Shown here: positions 1 to 6,741 of the stretch, one piece after another
How the letters are laid out: every line of letters starts with the position of its first letter
Position numbering within the stretch: the stretch's first letter is position 1
The notes under the pieces: model-generated
What the model saw: only the letters and a program-made list of their open reading frames with translations
The model's database searches: none
Told to the model about the DNA's origin: nothing
DNA from: an uncultured Bacteroidaceae bacterium
GTDB lineage: Bacteria > Bacteroidota > Bacteroidia > Bacteroidales > Bacteroidaceae
Assembly: GCA_934426255.1 (NCBI GenBank)
Contig: CAKRYD010000025.1
Coordinates: forward strand, 1-33,410
Length of the DNA stretch: 33,410 nt
Reading direction: 5' to 3'
Translations under genes and position numbers: made by a program

Positions 1-43
1 TAAATAATCTTCAAGGAAAATCTTGCAGAAAGGAAGGACTGAA

Positions 44-901
44 TCAGACCATTCTTACTACCGCTGAATAGTTACCCGGCAAGTTCTTAGTTTGATTCAG
101 CACCCAGAATGCAGGCCATGTGCCGGGTGCGGAATGTGCCAGAAAACGGCATTCAAAGTAGCAGAGTGCTTTAACCCATAATCCTTTTCCATCCATGTCG
201 ACCGGAGCAAGCAGACCGGAACTTCCTCGTGTGCCAATTGGCTTGCGTGCCGCTATTTTCAGGTAGGTATCGCGTTGGCTGAAAGGATTGAGCGGGCTTG
301 TTACATCGGTGAAAGGCCAGCCGCTGAAATCGCCGAACGTTGGTTTGTGGGCATTGTAGCGTGTTCCGCGCCCATCGTTTGATATGGATAGCTCTTTGTT
401 ATCAAAATCGTCAGAAAAAATCAGTTCCAGACCTTTTGCACCAGGTGGCGGTGAGGATGGTATGCCTTCTTTCCATCGTTTTCCTTTTTTGTTGTAAACC
501 TGCAGTTCAAACAAATCATACTCGCCGGCCGAATTTTGTGCGTGGATGCGTATGTTTAAAGGGCCATGAGGCAATTTGTTGGCATTGAAAACGAATTTTC
601 CAATTCCTGTCGCGTCCAGATGAATTCCTCCTGGCGTCAGGTTGGTATCATGTCCCCATGGCGAGCGGTTCTTTCGGTCGGGCGCGTTCCAACATAGGGC
701 ATGTGCCGTTGTCATGCCTTTTGCTATGAATTTAACTTCGGTTTTCCCGCTAATGTCACATCCAACGGATGGCGAAAGCAATCTTATGCTTTCTACATAA
801 CTTCGTTTGTTTTGCCGGGCTTCCGATGGAAAAGCTTTTGTCAGTTGGATTTGTAACGTGCAAAGCAGCACGGAGATAAAAAAGGTTTGTCTGGAGTTCA
901 T
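44..901 (-). pseudogene. Truncated GH16-family glycoside hydrolase (secreted)
   Basis: The 285-residue product starts with a signal peptide (about residues 1-23), then a beta-rich N-terminal domain (about 25-150), then the beginning of a GH16-like beta-glucanase domain (about 158-285). GH16 hallmarks visible are LIFSDDF near 160 and the strand YFECRF followed by PGTWPAFW near 250-267. In intact GH16 enzymes this is followed closely by the catalytic ExDxxE motif. Here the frame runs into a TGA a few residues later (after NYSAVVRMV) and no frame downstream restores ExDxxE, so the protein lacks its nucleophile and acid/base residues. I infer a gene broken by deletion or insertion at about position 75. 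Family known to cleave beta-1,3/1,4-glucans; the substrate of this one is unknown. No clear -7 promoter box was found before the ATG. Confidence 0.6.
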
Positions 902-995
902 ATTTAGAGCCTTTGAGAATGGATTTGCTGCGTATGAAAAATTATTCGAACCGAGAGTTTTGGCAGAAAAGAGCTTGGTTATTCGGAATGAACCG

Positions 996-3209
996 TTAAT
1001 TGAAAAAATTCCATGAAAGTCCCAAACGTATCACGAAGGGATTGATGGGATAGTGGGGCACCAAAAATTGATTGCCGCTGCCATTCTTGCTATAGTTGAC
1101 GTGTGAAGCCATGAAATAGAATCGTGTATGTTTCAGATGCAGATTGGCATATACATCAATGATGGGATAGTTCCCGATTTTTGTGCGTTCATTTTCGGCC
1201 TGTGTGGCATACATGCCGATAGCCGGGCTGTAGGTCGGTGCATAATAGGAGGTAAAAAAGCGTACGTCACCGCCTAATTCAACACGCAATACTTTTGCTA
1301 TGCGGAAAAGCAGATAAAGATTTGAATAGAGCGAGAGTGCCGGAACGGGAAGAATATTCTGGTTGGTGGAAGTTTGGTAGGCAATTTCGTTTTCCCAATT
1401 CAGAATGCCAAGGGAGAAGTCCTGATTGAGGGTAGCACCGATGAGTTGCAGATTGTTCGAGGATTGCCGAACTTCCGTGTCGTAGGTGTAATAGGTGGAT
1501 GTCCCACCGGTTACCTGTTGGGCAGTTGTGGCGAAATACGTATATTTTTCAATGTTTTGCAGATCGAACGATAAACGTGTCCTTGTCTTTTCACTTTTCA
1601 AAATTGCGCCAATCCGTGTCGTAAACTGCTTGTCCAAACTGTTGTCCCACCACAGGTGATGAGAATGGTAGGTGCGATAAAAAAAAGTGGGTTGGCGGCC
1701 AATGATTGAGCCATGCAGGCGCAGTCGGATGCTATCGCCCAAAAAGCGTGTTTTCAGAAGTCCGTATCCGCTTAATTTGAAGTCGCCCCATGTGCTTCCG
1801 TCTGACGAAGTTTCGGCTTGAAGCGTATAATTGATGTTTCGGCCTTTTTCTTTAAACAATTGGCCGCCTAATGTAATGCGGTTTTCGTTGTAGGATTGGG
1901 AGAGACGGTAGGCCGCCGGCAGTTTGAAAGAGTTAAAATCGTGCTGGGCATAGAGACGGACACCGGCCATGGCCCATTTGTTGAATCCTTCGTGAAGTTC
2001 AATGGCCAAAAGGTTGGAAACAAGGGTGTTTTTAATGACATCTGCCGTTGAATCGCCTTCGAAATATTTGTTTGTATAAAAATCGTCAAGGGGCTCATTG
2101 GCAATGAACTTCCGTGTATTGTCTTCAATTTTCAGCGTATGTATGAAGCTGGTAACAGGTATGAACAAGGTCTTTGGCGGTGCAACTTTGGCCGTATCGG
2201 TTGGCGAGGGTTTCGCTGAGGCTTTCGCGTTTTCAAGAGTCCTTACAGAGTCTGTCGGTGAGGTGGTGGAAGGTGAAGCGGCCTGTGATTTTGTAGAGTC
2301 GTTCTTTTCGATGACCTTATGAAATCCCATGCTGTAGCGGTGAGTCCATTGCAGGCCGTTGACGTGCATCTTGTTCCAAACTTTGTCTAAACGGGTCGGA
2401 ATGTCGTTTGTTCCGAATTTTGAAGGAAAATTCTCGGGATTAGTAACATAATCATCGCTCTCAATTCCTCCATTTTCCCCGGTTTTCAGGTAATTGGCAT
2501 AGAAAGCAAAATGAGCTTTGTATTGGTCTTTGAGAATGGAACCGAATAAAGTGGCATTAAAATTGGACGTAGATTGATGGTCATAGTAGCCGCGCCCATA
2601 CAGATAGTCGAGCTTCAACCCGAATCCGATGTCCTTTCCCATATTGATGGCGTATAATGCGCGGATACGGTCTTCGCCATTGTCGCTTCCCATGGACTCG
2701 TGGTATGAGATGTTGGTGATGGGCGATTTTGTATTGGTGAAATGAATCTTGGAAAAAGGCGTTATAAAATAGTCGTAAGGCTCGGAAAAAATGAAGTAGC
2801 TGAAATCAAGTGGGCGATTAGCGAAAAGTCTTGGCAGACGTGGTGAACCGAGGTTTCCTAACGTATTGTATTGCCCGTGGATACCTTCAGTGAAATTTGT
2901 ATTTTGGAAACTGTGCGAAAACGTATCTATTTGAACCGAATCGATTGTGCCAAATCTCGGATCGGCTTCCCAAACGCGCAGACCTGTGGGCGTTTTGTCA
3001 TTCTTCTTGCTTGAGTCCGAATGGCGCCCGAAGATGTTGCTCCTTTCTCCGTCCGTATCGTTTTCGTCTGTGTTGCCTTGGCGGTTTCTGTCGTTTTGGT
3101 TACTTCCTTGACCAATTCGGCGAAATCTGTTGTCGTCGTCGAAGCCTTGTCCGTAAATTGCCGCCGGAAGCAACAGAATGAATGATAGAATTAAAAGAAA
3201 CTTCTTCAT
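996..3209 (-). CDS. Putative porin, outer-membrane beta-barrel
   Basis: The 737-residue protein has a clear signal peptide (MKKFLLILSFILLLPAAIYG), a Gln/Asn/Asp/Arg-rich low-complexity stretch (about 25-70), and then alternating aromatic/polar segments typical of an outer-membrane beta-barrel. Near 300-345 there is a second low-complexity insert rich in Ser, Thr, Ala, Pro and Lys. It resembles the large 'putative porin' family of Bacteroidales; substrate and pore function are not shown by sequence. It ends in Phe-Asn, close to the terminal aromatic expected of barrels. It follows the oxidoreductase gamma-subunit gene by 45 nt but has its own TAACTTTG box almost touching the ATG, so it may be transcribed separately. 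Confidence 0.75.
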   Translation of the reverse strand: MKKFLLILSFILLLPAAIYGQGFDDDNRFRRIGQGSNQNDRNRQGNTDENDTDGERSNIFGRHSDSSKKNDKTPTGLRVWEADPRFGTIDSVQIDTFSHSFQNTNFTEGIHGQYNTLGNLGSPRLPRLFANRPLDFSYFIFSEPYDYFITPFSKIHFTNTKSPITNISYHESMGSDNGEDRIRALYAINMGKDIGFGLKLDYLYGRGYYDHQSTSNFNATLFGSILKDQYKAHFAFYANYLKTGENGGIESDDYVTNPENFPSKFGTNDIPTRLDKVWNKMHVNGLQWTHRYSMGFHKVIEKNDSTKSQAASPSTTSPTDSVRTLENAKASAKPSPTDTAKVAPPKTLFIPVTSFIHTLKIEDNTRKFIANEPLDDFYTNKYFEGDSTADVIKNTLVSNLLAIELHEGFNKWAMAGVRLYAQHDFNSFKLPAAYRLSQSYNENRITLGGQLFKEKGRNINYTLQAETSSDGSTWGDFKLSGYGLLKTRFLGDSIRLRLHGSIIGRQPTFFYRTYHSHHLWWDNSLDKQFTTRIGAILKSEKTRTRLSFDLQNIEKYTYFATTAQQVTGGTSTYYTYDTEVRQSSNNLQLIGATLNQDFSLGILNWENEIAYQTSTNQNILPVPALSLYSNLYLLFRIAKVLRVELGGDVRFFTSYYAPTYSPAIGMYATQAENERTKIGNYPIIDVYANLHLKHTRFYFMASHVNYSKNGSGNQFLVPHYPINPFVIRLGLSWNFFN

Positions 3210-3213
3210 TCTG

Positions 3214-3221
3214 CAAAGTTA
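3214..3221 (-). promoter_or_regulatory. Candidate -7 box of the putative porin gene
   Basis: On the minus strand the sequence TAACTTTG matches the Bacteroidota -7 consensus TAnnTTTG. Only 4 nt separate it from the ATG, much closer than the 18-20 nt at other promoters here. No TTTG is seen at -33. If used, the mRNA would be leaderless or nearly so. Confidence 0.4.
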
Positions 3222-3254
3222 GTACTTTCAGGCAAAAAGGAAAATGGTGTGGCT

Positions 3255-3797
3255 CTATATTTTGCGGATTATTTCCATACCTTTTTGCAAAGCCGTTTCA
3301 TTGATGGGGATGAGATTATGATGGCGCTCGGGCAGGGTGTGAAAAAGAGCTTTTTTGATGTTTTCCACAGTGACTACCGGGAGAACCTTGACAAGTCCGC
3401 CGAGAATAAACATGTTGAAAGTTTTGATATTCTTCAGAGTAGCAGCCGCATCCATTGCATCAATTCGGAAAAGATTGATGTCTTTTCGTTGGGGAGGGGC
3501 GATGATTCCATAATTATCGAAAAGAAGTGTTCCTCCTGGGCGTACTAAAGGTGCAAAACGTTCTAACGATGGCTGGTTTAGCAGTATGGCGGTGGAATAG
3601 GTATTGACAATCGGTGAAGAAATCTTGTTGTCGCTGATGATTACCGTGACATTGGCCGTTCCGCCGCGCTGTTCAGGGCCATAAGCCGGAAGCCAGGTAA
3701 CTTCTTTTCCTTCCATCAGACCAGCGTAGGCCAATAGCTTTCCCATTGACAAGACGCCTTGTCCACCAAATCCCGATATAATAATTTCTTCTTTCAT
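3255..3797 (-). CDS. 2-oxoacid:ferredoxin oxidoreductase, gamma subunit
   Basis: The 180-residue protein begins MKEEIIISGFGGQGVLSMGK, the diagnostic N-terminus of the pyruvate/ketoisovalerate oxidoreductase gamma domain (POR family). The full length matches a free-standing gamma subunit. It completes the complex with the ferredoxin, alpha and beta subunits encoded just upstream in the same operon, 10 nt after the beta gene. The complex oxidatively decarboxylates a 2-oxoacid to its acyl-CoA and reduces ferredoxin in the cytoplasm. Sequence alone does not tell 2-oxoglutarate (Kor) from branched-chain 2-oxoacids (Vor). Confidence 0.9.
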   Translation of the reverse strand: MKEEIIISGFGGQGVLSMGKLLAYAGLMEGKEVTWLPAYGPEQRGGTANVTVIISDNKISSPIVNTYSTAILLNQPSLERFAPLVRPGGTLLFDNYGIIAPPQRKDINLFRIDAMDAAATLKNIKTFNMFILGGLVKVLPVVTVENIKKALFHTLPERHHNLIPINETALQKGMEIIRKI

Positions 3798-3807
3798 GTT
3801 GAATGCT

Positions 3808-4569
3808 TTAAATGTCTTTCAAATCGCCCAAATGATAGTATTTGAACATGTTTTCTTCCATCCATTTGTTGGCTTTGACAGGCGAAGTCTTCCAACCGGA
3901 GTTGCATGTTGATACGATTTCGACCAGATTCGATCCTTTTCCGTTCATAGAATTTTCAAAAGCATGGCGGATGGCCTTTTTGGCCTTTCTGATGGCGCCT
4001 ACGGTTTCGACGCTTTGCCGTGAAACAAATGCCGTTCCTTCGAGTGATGCCGCCAAATCGGTGATGTTTAACGGGTATCCATGCAATTGGGGGTCACGTC
4101 CGTAGGGGCACGTTGATGTTTTCATACCCAACAGCGTGGTGGGTGCCATTTGTCCACCTGTCATACCATAAATGGCGTTGTTGATAAAGATAATTGTAAT
4201 CTTTTCACCCCGATTCAATGCGTGGATGGTTTCGCAAGCTCCGATGCAAGCCAAATCACCATCGCCTTGATAGGTAAACACCAGACGGTCGTTCCACATT
4301 CGTTTGCAGGCTGTAGCTAAGGCCGGAGCACGTCCATGAGCGGCTTCGAGCCAATCGATATCAAGGTAGCGGTAAGCAAAAACAGCGCAACCTACAGGGC
4401 AGATGGCTATGGTCTTTTCTTCCAGCCCCATCTCTTCAATGATTTCTGCAATTAACTTATGAACAACGCCGTGTGAACAACCGGGACAATAGTGCATGCT
4501 GACGTCGTTCATTAATGCAGGCTTTTTGTAGACCAGATTTTCAGGTTGTATGATTTCTTCTTTTGTCAT
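3808..4569 (-). CDS. korB: 2-oxoacid:ferredoxin oxidoreductase, beta subunit (TPP-binding)
   Basis: The 253-residue protein carries HYCPGCSHG near residues 27-35 and the thiamine-pyrophosphate motif GDGDLACIG followed about 27 residues later by NN (IFINNAIYGMTGGQ), as in KorB/VorA-type beta subunits. It binds TPP and helps transfer electrons during decarboxylation of a 2-oxoacid. Its ATG overlaps the stop of the preceding small membrane gene by 4 nt (ATGA), which suggests translational coupling. Naming as korB follows common use for 2-oxoglutarate oxidoreductase; a branched-chain 2-oxoacid substrate is equally possible. Confidence 0.9.
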   Translation of the reverse strand: MTKEEIIQPENLVYKKPALMNDVSMHYCPGCSHGVVHKLIAEIIEEMGLEEKTIAICPVGCAVFAYRYLDIDWLEAAHGRAPALATACKRMWNDRLVFTYQGDGDLACIGACETIHALNRGEKITIIFINNAIYGMTGGQMAPTTLLGMKTSTCPYGRDPQLHGYPLNITDLAASLEGTAFVSRQSVETVGAIRKAKKAIRHAFENSMNGKGSNLVEIVSTCNSGWKTSPVKANKWMEENMFKYYHLGDLKDI

Positions 4570-4826
4570 CTTTTATTTTTTTTGTTGGTTACCATGCGTA
4601 TGCAAACTTCGATGCCCTTGATGATGATGGCAAGGAAGCAGCAAATAAAAAAATAGGGTAACCCATTTGGACGAGGTATAACGAAGTAAATAATGATGGA
4701 AGCAACGGCTAAAATCATGAATATGATGTTAAGTGTATTGCGCAGCTTCAGCTTGTCATCTTGTTGCGTAGGTCGATGCCATAAGTGGCGTGTTTCATCC
4801 TTTTGCGGTTTGTTCTCGTTTGTCAT
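4566..4826 (-). CDS. Small two-helix membrane protein inside the oxidoreductase operon
   Basis: The 86-residue product has a charged N-terminal tail (about 1-28, with a His/Trp/Arg patch), two predicted membrane helices (about 29-52 and 56-76) separated by a short PRPNG turn, and a basic C-terminus (TNKKNKR). That arrangement places both ends in the cytoplasm by the positive-inside rule. The gene lies between the alpha and beta subunit genes, 17 nt after alpha and overlapping beta by 4 nt, so it is co-translated with the enzyme. I do not recognise a named family. A role in docking the soluble oxidoreductase at the membrane is only an inference from position. Confidence 0.8.
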   Translation of the reverse strand: MTNENKPQKDETRHLWHRPTQQDDKLKLRNTLNIIFMILAVASIIIYFVIPRPNGLPYFFICCFLAIIIKGIEVCIRMVTNKKNKR

Positions 4827-4843
4827 GGTGCCTGTTTTGTGGA

Positions 4844-5935
4844 TTACATCGTATGAATGAAATTCTGATTAAACGAATCTGCCAATTCGTTAGGAGTAGG
4901 CACAATGCCGCCTAAACGTCCGAAATGTTTTATGGTAGTTCTCCCCTCAACAGCGAGGCGCACATCTGTAATCATTTGCCCGGCATTCATTTCCGGCACA
5001 AGTATGCCTTTGAGGCGTTGGGAAATCTCTGCAATTTCTTTACTCGGGAACGGCCATAATGTAATGGGGCGGAATAATCCGATTTTGATGCCAGTCCGGC
5101 GTAACTTGTCGATGGCATCCATGGCAATGCGTGCAATTGATCCGAAAGCAATCATCAAATAGTCGGCATCGTCGCATCGATAAGTTTCATATCTTACTTC
5201 TTTGTTGCATATATCCTGGTATTTTTTTTGCAGGCGGAGGTTCTTCTCTTCCATTACATGCGGGTCAAGCTCCAATGAAGTTAAGATGTTAGGCTTCCGT
5301 TTTCTTAAGCCGTGCCCATTGACGGCCCACGGGCATTCACGGGCTATTTCTTCTTCAGTGCGACGGGGCTTTAGGGGAGGAAGTACAACTTTTTCCATCA
5401 TTTGGCCAATGACACCATCCGAAAGAATCATGGCAGGATTGCGATACTTGAAAGCCAACTGAAATGCTAAGTCCACAAAGTCTGCCATCTCTTGAACGGA
5501 ATCGGGGGCTAAAACGATTACATTGTAGTCGCCATTTCCACCGCCGACCGTGGCTTGCCTGTAATCACTCTGGCTGGGCTGAATGGTTCCCAAACCGGGG
5601 CCTCCGCGTTGTACATTGACTATGAGAGCCGGAATCTCTGCACCGGCCATGTAGCTAATGCCTTCTTGCATAAGGGCTACGCCGGGGCTCGATGAAGATG
5701 TCATTACACGTTTTCCTGAACCGCCGCCACCATAAAGCATGTTGATGGCAGCCACTTCGCTTTCCGCTTGAAGAACTACCATGCCGCTTGTCTCCCAAGG
5801 CTTGAGCAGCGTAAGAGTTTCAAGAACTTCGGACTGAGGAGTGATAGGATAACCGAAATAGCCGTCACAGCCGCAACGGATAGCTGCATGGGCGATAGCT
5901 TCGTTGCCTTTCATCAATTCTACTTTTTCTTCCAT
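4844..5935 (-). CDS. vorB: 2-oxoacid:ferredoxin oxidoreductase, alpha subunit (VorB/KorA type)
   Basis: The 363-residue protein begins MEEKVELMKGNEAIAHAA and has GYFGYPITPQSEV, the signature of the alpha subunit's pyrimidine-binding domain. The core domain (about 1-240) is followed by a domain-II region (about 265-345) that ends in the typical GRLGG and NELADSF segments. The open frame extends further upstream, but only to a TTG inside the ferredoxin gene. The ATG at 5935, 16 nt after that gene's stop, is therefore the natural start. Homologues are annotated either as 3-methyl-2-oxobutanoate dehydrogenase VorB or as 2-oxoglutarate oxidoreductase KorA; the sequence does not settle the substrate. 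Confidence 0.9.
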   Translation of the reverse strand: MEEKVELMKGNEAIAHAAIRCGCDGYFGYPITPQSEVLETLTLLKPWETSGMVVLQAESEVAAINMLYGGGGSGKRVMTSSSSPGVALMQEGISYMAGAEIPALIVNVQRGGPGLGTIQPSQSDYRQATVGGGNGDYNVIVLAPDSVQEMADFVDLAFQLAFKYRNPAMILSDGVIGQMMEKVVLPPLKPRRTEEEIARECPWAVNGHGLRKRKPNILTSLELDPHVMEEKNLRLQKKYQDICNKEVRYETYRCDDADYLMIAFGSIARIAMDAIDKLRRTGIKIGLFRPITLWPFPSKEIAEISQRLKGILVPEMNAGQMITDVRLAVEGRTTIKHFGRLGGIVPTPNELADSFNQNFIHTM

Positions 5936-5951
5936 TGTCTTTTCTGGTGTA

Positions 5952-6182
5952 TTAGTTTCCTTTTTTGCGGTATACACTGATGCAACCATCAGGACACACA
6001 ATCGCGCATGATGCGCATCCGGTACATTTTTCCCATTCGTTTTGCCGAATATAAGTATAACCTTTTCTGTTTACCTTGTGGGGAGCCGGCTCTAATAAAT
6101 CAAAAGGGCATGCTTCCACGCAAAGGCAACATCCTTTGCATCGGTCAATGTCGATTATTATTGCACCTCTCATCTTGCTCAT
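5952..6182 (-). CDS. korD: 2-oxoacid:ferredoxin oxidoreductase, 4Fe-4S ferredoxin (delta) subunit
   Basis: The 76-residue protein is a two-cluster ferredoxin. It has one CxxCxxCxxxCP motif at Cys15, 18, 21 and 25, and a second at Cys53, 56, 59 and 63. It would pass electrons from the catalytic subunits to free ferredoxin. A second ATG lies three codons in (MSKM), so the true start may be 6173. The gene starts 1 nt after the stop of the TPR gene and ends 16 nt before the alpha subunit, which places it firmly in the operon. Confidence 0.9.
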   Translation of the reverse strand: MSKMRGAIIIDIDRCKGCCLCVEACPFDLLEPAPHKVNRKGYTYIRQNEWEKCTGCASCAIVCPDGCISVYRKKGN

Positions 6183-6183
6183 A

Positions 6184-6459
6184 TTATTGACAGTAAATCT
6201 CCTTGTTGTAAAACTCTAAAATGTTTCGAGCCATTTTGATGGCTTCTGCAGCCGGACTTTCGGCATTGATAGATATGGCTTGCATATAGTCTTCCATGGC
6301 ACATTGCCAATTCCCGGACTTGAAATAGGCATTCCCACGCATATAATAAAGTCTGTCATCAGACTTATGGCTGTCTATCTGAACGTTGAGGATGCGGATG
6401 GCCTTATCGTTTTCTCCTTCGTCCAAAAGTCTGCAAATGTTGTCTATTTCTCGCATCAT
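6184..6459 (-). CDS. Small TPR-repeat protein, first gene of the oxidoreductase operon
   Basis: The 91-residue product holds about two tetratricopeptide repeats. The clearer one reads YYMRGNAYFKSGNWQCAMED and continues YMQAISINAESPAA; the first is degenerate (CRLLDEGENDKAIRILNVQI). TPRs bind other proteins, so it may be an assembly or regulatory partner of the oxidoreductase, but that is inference. An upstream TTG could add five residues; I chose the first of two consecutive ATGs (6459 and 6456). Its stop lies 1 nt before the ferredoxin start. No other domain, signal peptide or membrane helix is seen. Confidence 0.8.
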   Translation of the reverse strand: MMREIDNICRLLDEGENDKAIRILNVQIDSHKSDDRLYYMRGNAYFKSGNWQCAMEDYMQAISINAESPAAEAIKMARNILEFYNKEIYCQ

Positions 6460-6471
6460 TTTTGTTTTACG

Positions 6472-6479
6472 CAAAAATA
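6472..6479 (-). promoter_or_regulatory. Candidate -7 box of the oxidoreductase operon
   Basis: TATTTTTG on the minus strand matches TAnnTTTG and lies 12 nt before the TPR-gene ATG. No TTTG is visible at the right distance for a -33 element, so this is a half-supported promoter. Confidence 0.4.
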
Positions 6480-6690
6480 CTCCGAATTATCTTTTATAGA
6501 ATGAACGGATTTGCGTTTAAGTAATCATTAACAGAAAATTTAAGTATGTTATAAGTATAAATTATCATAAGGCATTGATTTATATTTGTAGATAGGCTCA
6601 AATAAATCGGTTTCTAATGAAACGAACAAAATAAGGCATGTTTGAGCAACATTGGCGATAAATGCACTTACAAACTGAGATTGTGCAATC

Positions 6691-6723
6691 AAAAAAGCCG
6701 GAAAGCTTTAAAGCTTCCCGGCT
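6691..6723 (-). terminator. Intrinsic terminator of clpB
   Basis: Read on the minus strand, AGCCGGGAAGCTT pairs with AAGCTTTCCGGCT (13 bp with one G-U pair, tiny loop that would open to about 4 nt), directly followed by a run of T. It begins 19 nt after the clpB stop. Confidence 0.85.
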
Positions 6724-6741
6724 CAAATCGTTATGAGTAAT

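Noticed and set aside
6505..6690. A possible small RNA between the oxidoreductase operon and clpB, suggested by a plus-strand TATATTTG
   Set aside because: The DNA is AT-rich, no -33 match and no internal stable fold were seen, and the only hairpin belongs to the clpB terminator.
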